Shown: positions 1-9,307 of the stretch, one piece after another
Numbering within the stretch: the stretch's first letter is position 1
Layout of the letters: every line of letters begins with the position of its first letter
NCBI RefSeq assembly: GCF_023502145.1
Contig: NZ_JAMFLI010000007.1
Coordinates: 1-64,000 of the forward strand
Length of the DNA stretch: 64,000 nt
Origin: Craterilacuibacter sp. RT1T
GTDB taxonomy: Bacteria > Pseudomonadota > Gammaproteobacteria > Burkholderiales > Chromobacteriaceae
Direction of reading: 5' to 3'
Program-made: the position numbers and the translations under genes
Notes under the pieces: generated by a model
Databases searched by the model: none
The model's input: the letters and a program-made list of their open reading frames with translations, nothing else
Told to the model about the DNA's origin: nothing

Positions 1-105
1 GCTCCCCGCTCCCCGCTCCCCGCTCCCCGCTCCCCGCTCCCCGCTCCCCGCTCCCCGCTCCCCACTCCCCACTCCCCACTCCCCACTCCCCACTCCCCAT
101 TCCCC
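1..105. repeat. Heptanucleotide tandem array (GCTCCCC/ACTCCCC), cut by the window start
   Basis: Nine perfect copies of GCTCCCC are followed by five of ACTCCCC and one of ATTCCCC, with no interruption, ending 48 bases before the uvrD start. The array runs off the left window edge, so its true length is unknown. The minus strand reads as runs of four G separated by three bases, the classical G-quadruplex pattern. The unit shares period and TCCC core with the array at 18224-18427, so both belong to one dispersed repeat family. It resembles in style the heptameric short tandem repeats known in cyanobacteria; function is unknown. Confidence 0.95.
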
Positions 106-153
106 CTGCTGGTGTAGAATCCCTGTTTTGTTTCTCCAGCAAGGCTTTGCCCC

Positions 154-2307
154 ATGAGCGCCGATCTTCTCGCCGGTCTGAATCCCGAACAATTACGCGC
201 CGTGACCTGGCCGGCGAAAAGCGCCCTGGTGCTGGCCGGTGCCGGTAGCGGTAAAACGCGGGTGCTGACGACGCGCATCGCCTGGCTCTTGTCGACCGGG
301 CAGGCATCACCCGCCGCCATTCTTGGCGTGACCTTTACCAACAAGGCTGCACGCGAGATGCAGACGCGGCTGTCGGCCATGCTGCCGGTCAATACTCGCA
401 CCATGTGGATAGGCACCTTCCACGGTCTGTGCAACCGCATGCTGCGCATCCACTACCGCGATGCCGGCCTGCCGCAGACTTTCCAGATTATGGATTCGCA
501 AGAGCAGTCGTCCGCCATCAAGCGCCTGCTGAAAATTCTCGATGTCTCCGACGAAAAATTCCCGCCCAAGGCGGTTGCCGCGTTTATCAACGGCAATAAG
601 GAAGCCGGCCGCCGTGCCGGCGAGCTGTCGGCACACGATAGCTATACCCGCAAGCTGATCGAGATTTACGCCGCTTACGATGCGCAGTGCCATCGTGAAG
701 GCGTGGTCGATTTTGCCGAACTGTTGCTGCGCTGTTACGAGCTGTTAAGCCGCAATGCGGCGCTGGCCGAACATTACCGCAACCGTTTCCGCCATATTCT
801 GGTCGACGAGTTTCAGGACACCAACTTGCTGCAGTACGCCTGGCTGCGGCTGCTGGCCGGCAGCGATGCCGCGCTGTTTGCCGTCGGTGACGACGACCAG
901 AGCATCTATGCCTTCCGTGGCGCCGAGGTGGGCAATATGCGCTCGCTGCTGGCCGATTACGGCATCGAAGGACCGGTGCGTCTGGAGCAGAATTATCGCT
1001 CGGTCGGCAATATCCTGACCGCAGCCAATGCGCTGATCGAGAAAAACGATGGCCGTCTGGGTAAGAATCTGTGGACCGATGCCGGCGAGGGCGAGCCCAT
1101 CCGTCTGTACGAGGCCTATTCGGACGGCGACGAGGCCGAGTTCGTGTGTGACGAAGTCAAGGCGCTGGTGCGCGAGGGCTGGAATCTGTCCGATATGGCG
1201 GTGCTGTACCGCTCCAATGCGCAGTCGCGCGCGCTGGAACATGCGCTGGTGAATGCCGGCATCGCCTACCGCATCTATGGAGGCCTGCGCTTTTTCGAGC
1301 GTCAGGAAATCAAGCATGCGATGGCCTATCTGCGTCTGGTATCCAACCCGGACGACGACAATGCCTTGCTGCGCGTGATCAATGTGCCGGCACGCGGCAT
1401 CGGGGCGCGCAGCGTGGAAAACATCCAGACGCTAAGCCGCGAGCAGGGCGTGTCGCTGTGGCAGGCTAGCTGTGGCGCCAGTGGCGGGCGCAGCGCCGGC
1501 AAGGTGGCGGCATTCGTGCTGCTGATCGAAGAGCTGCGCGCCAAGGTCGAGCTATTGACGCTGGCCGAAATGATCAGCCTGATCATAGACCGCTCCGGTT
1601 TGCGGGCCCTGTACGAGGCCGACCGCAAGGAAGGCGAGGAGCGCCTGGCCAACCTGGACGAGCTGATTAATGCCGCCGCCGGTTTTATGCCCGACGATCC
1701 GGCGCAGGAGATGGTCGAGTTTCTCACTGCCGCCAGTCTGGAGGCCGGCGAGCATCAGGCGGATGCCGGCAGTGATGCCCTGCAGCTGATGACTGTACAT
1801 GCGGCCAAGGGGCTGGAATTCGATGCGGTGTTTGTGTCCGGACTGGAAGAAGGCTTGTTTCCGCACGAAAACAGCCTGAACGACGGCAAGGGCCTGCAGG
1901 AAGAGCGCCGGCTGATGTATGTGGCGGTGACGCGGGCACGCAAGCGCCTGTATCTGAGTTCGGCGCAAAGCCGCATGCTGCATGGCCAGAGCCGCTATCC
2001 GATCCGTTCGCGCTTTGTCGACGAGATTCCGCAAGAACTGGTACACGAGTTGGCCGGCAAGAAAGCGCCGCCGCGCGCCCCGGCCAAGGCACCGTGGCTG
2101 ACCGAAGCCATGCCGGCCTGGGCGAGCCCCAAGGGTGGGGATTATGGCGGCTTTCATATCGGGCAGAGCGTAGGGCATGCCAAATTCGGCACCGGCATGG
2201 TGGTGAGTGCAGAAGGCAGCGGCAGCGATGTGCGTCTGCAGATCAATTTTGCCGAGCATGGCATGAAGTGGCTGGATTTGCGCTACGCTAAGCTGACCGC
2301 CCAATAA
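154..2307 (+). CDS. uvrD: UvrD/Rep-type superfamily 1 DNA helicase (DNA helicase II)
   Basis: ATP-dependent 3'-5' helicase used in nucleotide excision repair and mismatch repair. The 717 residues have the usual family length. Visible motifs in order: Walker A GAGSGKT (about 29-35), VDEFQDTN with DDDQSIYAFRGAE (about 216-260), QNYRS (about 279), VHAAKGLEF (about 547) and VAVTRARKRL (about 589). The last 50 residues (GxxVxHxKFGxGMV pattern) match the Tudor-like C-terminal domain of PcrA/UvrD that contacts RNA polymerase. The start ATG has a modest CAAGG ribosome site. A TAGAAT box at 115-120 could be a -10 element, but any -35 would fall inside the heptamer array. Rep is the alternative name; the C-terminal domain favours UvrD. 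Confidence 0.93.
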   Translation: MSADLLAGLNPEQLRAVTWPAKSALVLAGAGSGKTRVLTTRIAWLLSTGQASPAAILGVTFTNKAAREMQTRLSAMLPVNTRTMWIGTFHGLCNRMLRIHYRDAGLPQTFQIMDSQEQSSAIKRLLKILDVSDEKFPPKAVAAFINGNKEAGRRAGELSAHDSYTRKLIEIYAAYDAQCHREGVVDFAELLLRCYELLSRNAALAEHYRNRFRHILVDEFQDTNLLQYAWLRLLAGSDAALFAVGDDDQSIYAFRGAEVGNMRSLLADYGIEGPVRLEQNYRSVGNILTAANALIEKNDGRLGKNLWTDAGEGEPIRLYEAYSDGDEAEFVCDEVKALVREGWNLSDMAVLYRSNAQSRALEHALVNAGIAYRIYGGLRFFERQEIKHAMAYLRLVSNPDDDNALLRVINVPARGIGARSVENIQTLSREQGVSLWQASCGASGGRSAGKVAAFVLLIEELRAKVELLTLAEMISLIIDRSGLRALYEADRKEGEERLANLDELINAAAGFMPDDPAQEMVEFLTAASLEAGEHQADAGSDALQLMTVHAAKGLEFDAVFVSGLEEGLFPHENSLNDGKGLQEERRLMYVAVTRARKRLYLSSAQSRMLHGQSRYPIRSRFVDEIPQELVHELAGKKAPPRAPAKAPWLTEAMPAWASPKGGDYGGFHIGQSVGHAKFGTGMVVSAEGSGSDVRLQINFAEHGMKWLDLRYAKLTAQ

Positions 2308-2338
2308 TGGCTAGCGCAGACGCACACCGAGGCGCGAT

Positions 2339-4048
2339 ATGAATAGTAGTCAGTCCAACTCGTTTCAGGCGATCGCGGGCGCTTATAAAAGCAAGCACCC
2401 GGCATCGGCCGACGAGCTGAATCCTTACCGGCGCAAGCTGTTTCTGGTGATAGACAGCGTGCCCGAGATGCAGCGTGCGCTGGCGATGACGCTGGGCAGC
2501 TTTGGTGCCGAGCGGGTCGAATACGCCAGCCGTGGCAATGATGCGCTGGCCAAGCTTGCGCGTTACGATTTTGATGTGGTGCTGTGTGATTACGATCTGG
2601 GCAATGGTTACGATGGCCTGTATCTGTTTGAAGAGGCACGCGAGCGCAATCTGCTTAAGCAGTCCTGTGTTTTCATGATTGTGACCGGCGAGCGGCGCGC
2701 CCAGCGGGTGATTTCGGCCGCGGAAATGGCGCCGGACGAATATCTGCTGAAGCCCTTTACCGGCGAAGAATTGCGTTTGCGCCTGGAGCGGGCGATACGC
2801 CGGCGCGAGGCTTTTCGGGTCGTAGACGATGCGCTGATGCGCTTCGAGTATATGGCGGCGGCCGAAGCTTGCAATAAGCAGATTCAGGACAAAAACGAAT
2901 TCGCCCTCGATTTTATGCGCCTCAAGGGCAACCTCAGCCTGAAAATAGGCGACTGGGACAGCGCCAAGAAGCTGTACGTCGAAGTGTTGCGCCTCAAGCC
3001 CTTGCCCTGGGCCCGGCTGGGGCTGGCCAAGGCGCTGACCGGGCTCAAGTCTTACGACGAAGCGCGCATGTTGTTCGAACAGGTGCTGCAGGACAACGAC
3101 CGGGTGATGGAAGCCTACGATTGGTTGGCCAAGATACATCTGGCCAACCACGATGGTGCACAGGCTCAGCTCAATCTGCAGCAAGCGACCTGCTTGTCGC
3201 CTGCTGTAGTGCGCCGGCAAAAGCAGCTGGGCGAGGTGGCGTTCGCCAATGGCGATCTGGCTACGGCCGAAGCCGCCTGCAGCACGACGCTGACCTTGGC
3301 CAAACATAGCTGGCACCGCCAGCCGGCGCTGTATGCCCAGCTCGCCCGGGTGCAGCTGGCGCAACGCGACAGCGTGGCGGCGGGCAAGACGCTGGCCGGC
3401 TTGCGGCGCGATTACAAGCACGACGATGCCGGCAACTGGGTCGCCGATGTGATAGACAGCCAGTTGCAGCAGCAAGCGGGCAATAAGAGCAAGGCGGCCC
3501 AGCTTCTGGCAAGTGCCGCCGAGCGCCTGCCGCAGCTGGAAGCTGCAGTGGGGGTCGAGGCACGCATGGAGTATGCGCGCGCATGCTATAGCCTGGCGCG
3601 CCCTGATCTGGGTGACGCAGTGGCGCGCACGCTAGTGCGCAACCACCACGATGACGAAGCGTTGCTGGAGTCGCTGGGGTGCTTGTTTGACCAGGTTGGC
3701 CGCACCGAGGCCGGGCGCGAACTCATCGCCGAAAACGTACAGAGTGTGGTGAATCTGAATAATGCGGCCGTGCGCGAAGCTCAGGCCGGCCACTACGAGC
3801 AGGCGGTCAGCCTGTTTGGCAAGGCTTATGCCGAGCTGCCGGACAATGTGCAGGTGATGCTCAATACCAGCAATGCAATTATCGCGCTGGTTTACCGCCA
3901 GGGCTGGCACGAAAGCCATGTGCGCGCGGGGCACGCGATGCTGGGACGGGTACGCGCCTTGCAGCCGTCCAGCAGCAAATTCCAGAAAATTCTGCAGGCG
4001 TGGAATTCGCTGATGGAGCAGCAGGGCAGGCGCGAGTGGCTGGTGTAA
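2339..4048 (+). CDS. Response-regulator receiver domain fused to TPR repeats
   Basis: A 569-residue cytoplasmic protein. Residues about 28-150 form a CheY-like receiver: the phosphoacceptor lies in CDYDLG (about 83), preceded by an acidic IDS near the N-terminus and followed by the conserved Lys in LLKPF (about 136). The remainder (about 165-560) is helical with TPR-like pairs, for example around MRLKGNLSLKIGDWDSAKKLY and RLGLAKALTGLKSYDEARMLF. There is no DNA-binding or enzymatic output domain, so signalling is probably by protein-protein contact. No sensor kinase is adjacent. It starts 31 bases after uvrD and may be co-transcribed with it. The partner is unknown. Confidence 0.8.
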   Translation: MNSSQSNSFQAIAGAYKSKHPASADELNPYRRKLFLVIDSVPEMQRALAMTLGSFGAERVEYASRGNDALAKLARYDFDVVLCDYDLGNGYDGLYLFEEARERNLLKQSCVFMIVTGERRAQRVISAAEMAPDEYLLKPFTGEELRLRLERAIRRREAFRVVDDALMRFEYMAAAEACNKQIQDKNEFALDFMRLKGNLSLKIGDWDSAKKLYVEVLRLKPLPWARLGLAKALTGLKSYDEARMLFEQVLQDNDRVMEAYDWLAKIHLANHDGAQAQLNLQQATCLSPAVVRRQKQLGEVAFANGDLATAEAACSTTLTLAKHSWHRQPALYAQLARVQLAQRDSVAAGKTLAGLRRDYKHDDAGNWVADVIDSQLQQQAGNKSKAAQLLASAAERLPQLEAAVGVEARMEYARACYSLARPDLGDAVARTLVRNHHDDEALLESLGCLFDQVGRTEAGRELIAENVQSVVNLNNAAVREAQAGHYEQAVSLFGKAYAELPDNVQVMLNTSNAIIALVYRQGWHESHVRAGHAMLGRVRALQPSSSKFQKILQAWNSLMEQQGRREWLV

Positions 4049-4051
4049 AAC

Positions 4052-4657
4052 TCAGGGCAGCAAACCGCCTTGTTGCAGGGTTTTGCTCAAGGTCGTCGCA
4101 TAGGCATTGGCGGTCGCCGCGACCGAGGCCGGATCAAATGATTGCAGATTGCCCGACCACAGCAGGCGCCGGGTCTGGGTATCCCACAGCGTGCTCTGGC
4201 TGGATGCGATGGTGTAAGGCACCAGCGTCTGGTAGCTGCTGTAGAAATTCTGGTAGGGCCCGTACCAGCCGAACATGGGCTGCGGGAATACCGGTTGCGC
4301 CACGCTTTGGTAGCCTGTTTCCGGTGGCAGCAGCTTGATCAGCAAAAAGCCCTGTACCCCCGCCTTGCGTACCGCGTTTTCCAGATCCGCCTCGGCCACG
4401 GGCGTGGCGGAAGGCGGCAGAAGCGCATAGGCCGGCGTGGCCTGCACCCCCAGCGTTTGCATGCGCGCCACGACACTGTCTTCGAAAATGCGCTGCTCGG
4501 TGATGCTGCCGCCTATGGCCAGGACTACGGCGCTTTTGATCGGCCCGCCGCTATAGGCCGGGTCCTGCCACTGACTCTGTACGGTAGAAGTCGTAGCGCA
4601 GCCTGCCAGCAGGCTGGCGCTGGCCAGTAGTACACCGATTCGCATGTTTACACCCAT
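4052..4657 (-). CDS. Outer-membrane-type lipoprotein, DUF4136-like
   Basis: A 201-residue predicted lipoprotein. The N-terminus has a short hydrophobic signal and lipobox LLAGC, so Cys19 would be lipidated. The body has the pattern of DUF4136-type lipoproteins: an N-terminal QWxDP motif, an alternating Rossmann-like half, and a C-terminal stretch with LWDTQTRRLLWSG. Two in-frame ATGs compete; the first (4657) has GGGAG about ten bases upstream, while the second (4645) would shorten the signal by four residues. It is convergent with the receiver-TPR gene with only three bases between stops. Function is not known. Confidence 0.7.
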   Translation of the reverse strand: MGVNMRIGVLLASASLLAGCATTSTVQSQWQDPAYSGGPIKSAVVLAIGGSITEQRIFEDSVVARMQTLGVQATPAYALLPPSATPVAEADLENAVRKAGVQGFLLIKLLPPETGYQSVAQPVFPQPMFGWYGPYQNFYSSYQTLVPYTIASSQSTLWDTQTRRLLWSGNLQSFDPASVAATANAYATTLSKTLQQGGLLP

Positions 4658-4710
4658 CTTGATGACTCCCTGTTACTGTTTCATGTTTTGCCAAACGGCA
4701 TGGCTTTATC

Positions 4711-5286
4711 TTAGGCGGATGCTTTCGGTATTGCGTGGCCGCCTTGCTCGCGTGAGACCAGTGCCACACGCGAGAGCAGGCGCAAAGTGTCATCATGGTC
4801 GGCATCGCTGGCCGCGATACAAAAACCGCCCAGTACCGTGACGCGATAGTCGCGGTCATGCGCATCGCGGGTCGTGCTTTGCACCGCGAGATCGGTCGCA
4901 CAGCCGGCAATCAGCAGGCGCTCGCAGCGCATATTGCGCAGCAGCAGATCCAGTGCCGTGCCGTAAAAGGCATTGACGCGGCGTTTGAGAATGATGGTTT
5001 CACCGGGCAGGGGCGCGGCTGCGGGGTGGAAGTCACAGCCGGCCGTGCTCAGGCGCAGTGCGCCGCTGATGGCGGCGCTGGCAAACAGGGGAGAGGCGCG
5101 CGGCAGCTCGCGGTAGTCATCGGAAAATCCGACGCGAACATGGATGACCGGTATGCCGTAGTTGCGCAAACTACTAATGAGCTGCGGCAGGCGTTCCAGC
5201 GTATGGTGGCGCGCCAGAAAGTCGCGGTAACGCGGTGCGGTGACGATATCGTTGATATAGTCGATCAGGATGAGTGCGCTTTGCAC
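4711..5286 (-). CDS. Isochorismatase-family cysteine hydrolase
   Basis: An amidohydrolase-fold protein of 191 residues. The catalytic triad can be read: Asp in LILIDYINDI near the N-terminus, Lys in IILKRRVNAF and the nucleophile Cys in IAGCATDLAVQSTTRDA. I chose GTG at 5286 because AAGGAG (5295-5300) sits eight bases upstream and the product begins directly with the beta-strand holding the Asp; upstream in-frame ATG 5331 has no ribosome site. The family includes nicotinamidases, isochorismatases and N-carbamoylsarcosine amidases, and sequence alone does not choose among them. It lies downstream of a nucleoside-type binding protein but is separated from it by a good terminator. Confidence 0.85.
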   Translation of the reverse strand: MQSALILIDYINDIVTAPRYRDFLARHHTLERLPQLISSLRNYGIPVIHVRVGFSDDYRELPRASPLFASAAISGALRLSTAGCDFHPAAAPLPGETIILKRRVNAFYGTALDLLLRNMRCERLLIAGCATDLAVQSTTRDAHDRDYRVTVLGGFCIAASDADHDDTLRLLSRVALVSREQGGHAIPKASA

Positions 5287-5334
5287 GATGGTCTCTCCTT
5301 GCGTGGTGCAAGTCTCACCATAGCGTGTCAATGC

Positions 5335-5354
5335 AAAACCGCCCCGAAGGGCGG
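5335..5354 (-). terminator. UUCG-loop intrinsic terminator after the BMP binding protein
   Basis: Read on the minus strand: CCGCCC, a TTCG tetraloop, GGGCGG, then TTTT. It lies 23 bases past the stop of the substrate-binding protein gene and separates it from the downstream hydrolase gene. Confidence 0.85.
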
Positions 5355-5376
5355 CTGGTGGCGGATGAGTTCCGTG

Positions 5377-6447
5377 TTACTTCGGAATCGAGCCTTCCAC
5401 ACCCTTCACATACCAGTTCATGGTATCCACGCCTTTTTGCGGCAATACCTGACCGGCTGCAACCATGGTCTTGCCGGCCTGATCGACGATAGGGCCGGTG
5501 AAACTGTGGAATTTGCCGCTGGCAAACAGCGCTTTCTTGGCATCGAACTTGGCCGCCAGCGCCTTAGGCACCACCGGGTTCAGCGGGGAGAGTGCCACCA
5601 TGCCATCCTTGATGCCCCAATCCACGCTATCCGATTTCCAGCTCTTGTCCAGCGTGGCCTTGGCCGCACGGGTGTAGTAGCCGCCCCAGTTGATGGTGGA
5701 GGCGGTCAGCTGGGCTTTCGGGCCGAATTTGGCCATATCGGTGTCCCAACCCATGGCGTACTTGCCCTTTTCCTGCGCCGTTTGCACCACGGCCGGCGAG
5801 TCGGTGTTCTGTGCCAGCACATCGGCGCCTTGCGCGATCAGGGTTTCTGCGGCCTGACGCTCCTTGGCCGGGTCATACCAGCTATTCACCCATACCACCT
5901 TGGTCTTGATCTTGGGGTTCACGCTTTGCGCACCCAGGGTGTAGGCATTGATGTTGCGGATCACTTCCGGAATCGGGAAGGAGCCGACAAAGCCCAGGGT
6001 GTTGCTCTTGGTCATGCCGCCGGCGATCACGCCCAGCATGTATGCGCCTTCATAGGTCTTGGGGTTGTAGATGGCGACGTTTTTGGCGGTCTTGTAACCG
6101 GTGGCGTGGGCGAACTTCACATTGGGGAAAGCCTGCGCCACTTTTTGCGTCTGGTTCATATAACCGAACGAGGTGGTGAAAATCAGCGTATTGCCGGCGG
6201 CAGCCAGCTGGCGGATGACGCGTTCGGCATCGGCGCCTTCAGGCACGCTCTCGACAAAAGTGGATTTGATCTGGCCGGGCAGGGCTTTTTCCATCGCCTT
6301 GCGTCCCAGATCATGGGCATGGGTCCAGCCGGCATCGCCGATCGGGCCTACATAGACAAAGCCGACTTTCAGCGGCTCGGCGGCGAAGGCCGGGCTGCTC
6401 AGTGCGGCAGCCAGCAAGGTGGTGATCAGAGTACGGCGGGACAGCAT
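5377..6447 (-). CDS. BMP-family ABC transporter substrate-binding protein
   Basis: Periplasmic solute receptor of the basic-membrane-protein (PnrA/Med) family, whose characterised members mostly bind purine nucleosides. The ATG at 6447 is chosen over 6486 because AGGAGAA lies six bases upstream. The 356-residue product opens with a signal peptide (MLSRRTL... cleaved after SPAFA). The mature part has KVGFVYVGPIGDAGWTHAHDLGR, a strong BMP signature, and family repeats such as GADVLAQNTDSP and YAMGWDTDMAKFG. It is divergent from its ATPase and two permeases, a split arrangement that allows the receptor to be made in excess. The true ligand is not determinable here. Confidence 0.92.
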   Translation of the reverse strand: MLSRRTLITTLLAAALSSPAFAAEPLKVGFVYVGPIGDAGWTHAHDLGRKAMEKALPGQIKSTFVESVPEGADAERVIRQLAAAGNTLIFTTSFGYMNQTQKVAQAFPNVKFAHATGYKTAKNVAIYNPKTYEGAYMLGVIAGGMTKSNTLGFVGSFPIPEVIRNINAYTLGAQSVNPKIKTKVVWVNSWYDPAKERQAAETLIAQGADVLAQNTDSPAVVQTAQEKGKYAMGWDTDMAKFGPKAQLTASTINWGGYYTRAAKATLDKSWKSDSVDWGIKDGMVALSPLNPVVPKALAAKFDAKKALFASGKFHSFTGPIVDQAGKTMVAAGQVLPQKGVDTMNWYVKGVEGSIPK

Positions 6448-6690
6448 GGCGACTTCTCCTGAAGGTGGGGCGAATTTGAACAGCATAACAAGCGGGATGT
6501 CTTTGTCTACAGTCGGACTGCTAATAATCTTTATGGGATATTTGGCGCTGAATTCGCGGCATTATAAACCCGAAATGCAAACAAATGTTTTATCAAAAAT
6601 GCCAAAAGATTTACCATGCACGGATTATTGATCCGGCTTGCCGGTACTGTTGCGGGGTCAGCTTTTGTGCCCGTTCCTGGAGTCTTTGCG
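6448..6690. promoter_or_regulatory. Divergent intergenic region of the BMP importer
   Basis: An AT-rich 243-base stretch between the receptor gene and the ATPase gene. On the minus strand a perfect TATAAT (6561-6566) lies about 115 bases from the receptor start but lacks a clear -35. On the plus strand TTGGCG (6542-6547) and TATAAA (6563-6568) are only 15 bases apart. The two -10 candidates overlap, so the promoters may share a regulator site. No recognisable riboswitch. Confidence 0.4.
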
Positions 6691-8229
6691 ATGAATGCCC
6701 CTCCCCCTGTCGCGCGCCTGTCTTTACGTGGCATCAGTAAACGCTATCCGTCGGTGATCGCCAACGACGCCATCGATCTGGATATTGCCCCCGGTGAAAT
6801 CCATGCGGTGCTGGGTGAAAACGGCGCTGGCAAAAGCACCCTGATGAAAATCATCTACGGTGTGACCCGGCCCGACGCCGGCGAAATCGTCTGGGAGGGG
6901 CGCAAAGTCGCTATTTCCAGCCCGTCCATGGCGCGCGAGTTGGGCATAGGCATGGTGTTCCAGCATTTTTCGCTGTTTGAAACCCTGACGGTGGCCGAGA
7001 ACATTGCGCTGTCCATAGACCGGCCGCAGGCCGGGTTGCATGATGAAATCCGTGCGGTGTCGACCCGTTACGGCCTGCCGCTGGACCCGGCGCGTCTGGT
7101 GCACAGCCTGTCGGTAGGCGAGCGCCAGCGGGTCGAGATTGTGCGTTGCCTGCTGCAAAAACCGCGTTTGCTGATTATGGACGAGCCGACCTCGGTATTG
7201 ACGCCGCAGGCGGTGCAGCAGCTGTTTGCCACCTTGCGCCGTCTGGCAGGCGAGGGCTGCAGCATTCTCTATATCAGCCACAAGCTGGACGAGATCCGTG
7301 AGTTGTGTGAACGCGCCACCGTTCTGCGTGGCGGGCGGGTCAGCGGCGAGGCCGATCCGCGCCTCGAATCCAATGATTCGCTGGCGCGCATGATGATAGG
7401 CGGCGAGTTGCCGGCGTGTTCGCTGGCGCCGCAAGCCGCGGGCGAGTTGCGGCTGGCACTGGATGGCTTGTCGCTTGCCAGCGATGACCCGTTCGGTACC
7501 GCTTTGCATAATGTATCGCTGGCGGTGCATGGCGGCGAGATTGTCGGCATCGCCGGCATTTCCGGCAATGGCCAGCAAGAGCTGCTGGCGGCCTTGTCCG
7601 GCGAAAAAAAGCTGGCTCGCGCCGACGGGCTGTTATTGCGCGGCGTGGCCGCCGGCAAGCTGGGGCCGGGGGCGCGCCGCGCATTGGGTCTGGGCTTGGG
7701 TTTTGTGCCGGAAGAGCGGCTCGGGCGCGGTGCCGTGCCGGAAATGAGTCTGGCCGACAATGCCTTATTGACCGGTGCGACCCGTGCCGGCTTGCTGAAG
7801 GGGCCGTGGATACAGCGCGGCAAGGTGCGCGAATTCGCCCGCGAGGTGATTGCGCGCTTCAAGGTCAAGACACCGGACGAGGACGCGCTGGCGCAAAGCT
7901 TGTCCGGCGGCAATCTGCAGAAATTCATTATCGGGCGCGAAGTGATGCTGGCGCCCGAGGTGATGGTGGTGGCGCAGCCGACCTGGGGGGTGGATGTGGG
8001 CGCAGCCATGCTGATACGCAATGCGCTGATCGAGATGCGCAACCGCGGGGTGGCGGTGCTGGTGATTTCCGAAGAACTGGACGAGCTGTTTATGATCTGC
8101 GACCGCATCGCGGTGTTGGCCGATGGCCGCTTGTCGCCGGCGATTGCCACGGCGCACGCCAGTGTGGAATTGATAGGCCGCTGGATGAGCGGCGACTTTA
8201 GCGAGAAGGACAGCCATGTTCCAGCTTGA
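6691..8229 (+). CDS. BMP-type ABC transporter ATP-binding protein (two ATPase domains)
   Basis: Cytoplasmic energiser of the importer, 512 residues with two nucleotide-binding domains like the sugar and nucleoside (RbsA/NupA) class. First domain: Walker A GENGAGKS (about 42-49), signature LSVGERQRVEI and Walker B LLIMDEPTS. Second domain: degenerate GISGNGQQE in place of Walker A, signature LSGGNLQKFIIGRE, and AQPTWGVDVGAA as the second Walker B region. ATG 6691 is preferred because a GGAG lies just upstream and homologous alignment begins here; 6616 would add a 25-residue tail. Its last 14 bases overlap the first permease gene, indicating translational coupling. Confidence 0.93.
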   Translation: MNAPPPVARLSLRGISKRYPSVIANDAIDLDIAPGEIHAVLGENGAGKSTLMKIIYGVTRPDAGEIVWEGRKVAISSPSMARELGIGMVFQHFSLFETLTVAENIALSIDRPQAGLHDEIRAVSTRYGLPLDPARLVHSLSVGERQRVEIVRCLLQKPRLLIMDEPTSVLTPQAVQQLFATLRRLAGEGCSILYISHKLDEIRELCERATVLRGGRVSGEADPRLESNDSLARMMIGGELPACSLAPQAAGELRLALDGLSLASDDPFGTALHNVSLAVHGGEIVGIAGISGNGQQELLAALSGEKKLARADGLLLRGVAAGKLGPGARRALGLGLGFVPEERLGRGAVPEMSLADNALLTGATRAGLLKGPWIQRGKVREFAREVIARFKVKTPDEDALAQSLSGGNLQKFIIGREVMLAPEVMVVAQPTWGVDVGAAMLIRNALIEMRNRGVAVLVISEELDELFMICDRIAVLADGRLSPAIATAHASVELIGRWMSGDFSEKDSHVPA

Positions 8230-9307
8230 AACCCGTCCCGTGCCTTCGGCAAGCATGCGTTTGCTGTCGCCGCTGATTGCCGCGCTATTGATGCTGGCCT
8301 CCGGTTTTGTGCTGTTTACCCTGTTGGGACAGCCGGCACTGAAGGCGTTTTATGTGTTTTTCGTGCAACCGCTGACCACGCTTTACGGCGTGGGCGAGTG
8401 GCTGTTGAAGGCGACGCCGCTGTTGCTGTGCGCGCTGGGCCTGTTGATCGCCTATCGCGCCAATGTGTGGAATATCGGTGCCGAAGGCCAGTTGGTGATG
8501 GGCGCGATTGCCGGTGGCGGCGTGGCGCTGGCTTTTCCCGATGTCAGTGGATCGTGGCTGCTGCCCGCGATGCTGCTGGCCGGTGTCGCCGGCGGCATGG
8601 CGTGGGCGGCGTTGCCGGCCTTGCTGCGTACCCGCTTTCACACCAACGAGATTCTGGTCAGTCTGATGCTGGTCTATGTGGCGGCGCTGGGGCTGCGCTT
8701 TCTGGTCAACGGCCCGTGGCGTGACCCGGAGGGCTTCAATTTTCCGCAGTCGCGCATGTTCCACGAAGCCGCCATTTTGCCGCTTCTGCATCCCGAGATG
8801 CGGGTCACGCTGGCCGGCGTGCTGGCGCTGGTGCTGGTCGGGCTGATCTGGCTGTTTTTAAGCAAGAGCTGGCTGGGCTTTCGCCTGACGGTGGCCGGAC
8901 AGGCACCGGCGGCGGCACGCTATGCCGGCTTTGGCGAGAAACGCAATGTCTGGATCGCCATGCTGATTTCCGGCGGCTTTGCCGGGCTGGCCGGCGTGGC
9001 GGAAGTGGCGGGGCCCTTGGGGCAGTTGCAGCCCTCGGTGTCGCCCGGCTACGGTTTTGCCGCGATTATTGTCGCCTTTGTCGGCCGCCTGAATCCGCTG
9101 GGCGCCTTGCTGGCCAGCCTGCTGATGTCGCTTTTGTATCTGGGGGGCGAAACCGCGCAGATGGAGCTGGGTTTGCCGGCGGCCATCACCGGCTTGTTCC
9201 AGGGCCTGTTGCTGTTTTATCTGCTGGCAGCCGATCTGTTTATCCATTACCGCGTGCGCCGTAGCGTGCGTGCCCCTGTTGCCGTACTCAAGGAGGCGAC
9301 CCGATGA
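8216..9307 (+). CDS. BMP-type ABC transporter permease 1 (NupB/YufP-like)
   Basis: Inner-membrane permease of 363 residues with about ten hydrophobic segments. The family loop YRANVWNIGAEGQLVMGAIAGG near residues 78-100 and the conserved GYGFAAIIVAFVGRLNPLGALLAS segment identify the branched-chain-amino-acid/BMP permease class (BPD_transp_2). It overlaps the ATPase gene at its 5' end and the second permease gene by four bases (ATGA) at its 3' end. It acts as a heterodimer with the next product. Confidence 0.92.
   Translation: MFQLETRPVPSASMRLLSPLIAALLMLASGFVLFTLLGQPALKAFYVFFVQPLTTLYGVGEWLLKATPLLLCALGLLIAYRANVWNIGAEGQLVMGAIAGGGVALAFPDVSGSWLLPAMLLAGVAGGMAWAALPALLRTRFHTNEILVSLMLVYVAALGLRFLVNGPWRDPEGFNFPQSRMFHEAAILPLLHPEMRVTLAGVLALVLVGLIWLFLSKSWLGFRLTVAGQAPAAARYAGFGEKRNVWIAMLISGGFAGLAGVAEVAGPLGQLQPSVSPGYGFAAIIVAFVGRLNPLGALLASLLMSLLYLGGETAQMELGLPAAITGLFQGLLLFYLLAADLFIHYRVRRSVRAPVAVLKEATR

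Noticed and set aside
4795-6462. A 555-codon plus-strand frame
   Set aside because: It is antisense to the BMP receptor and hydrolase genes, both of which have clear families and ribosome sites.
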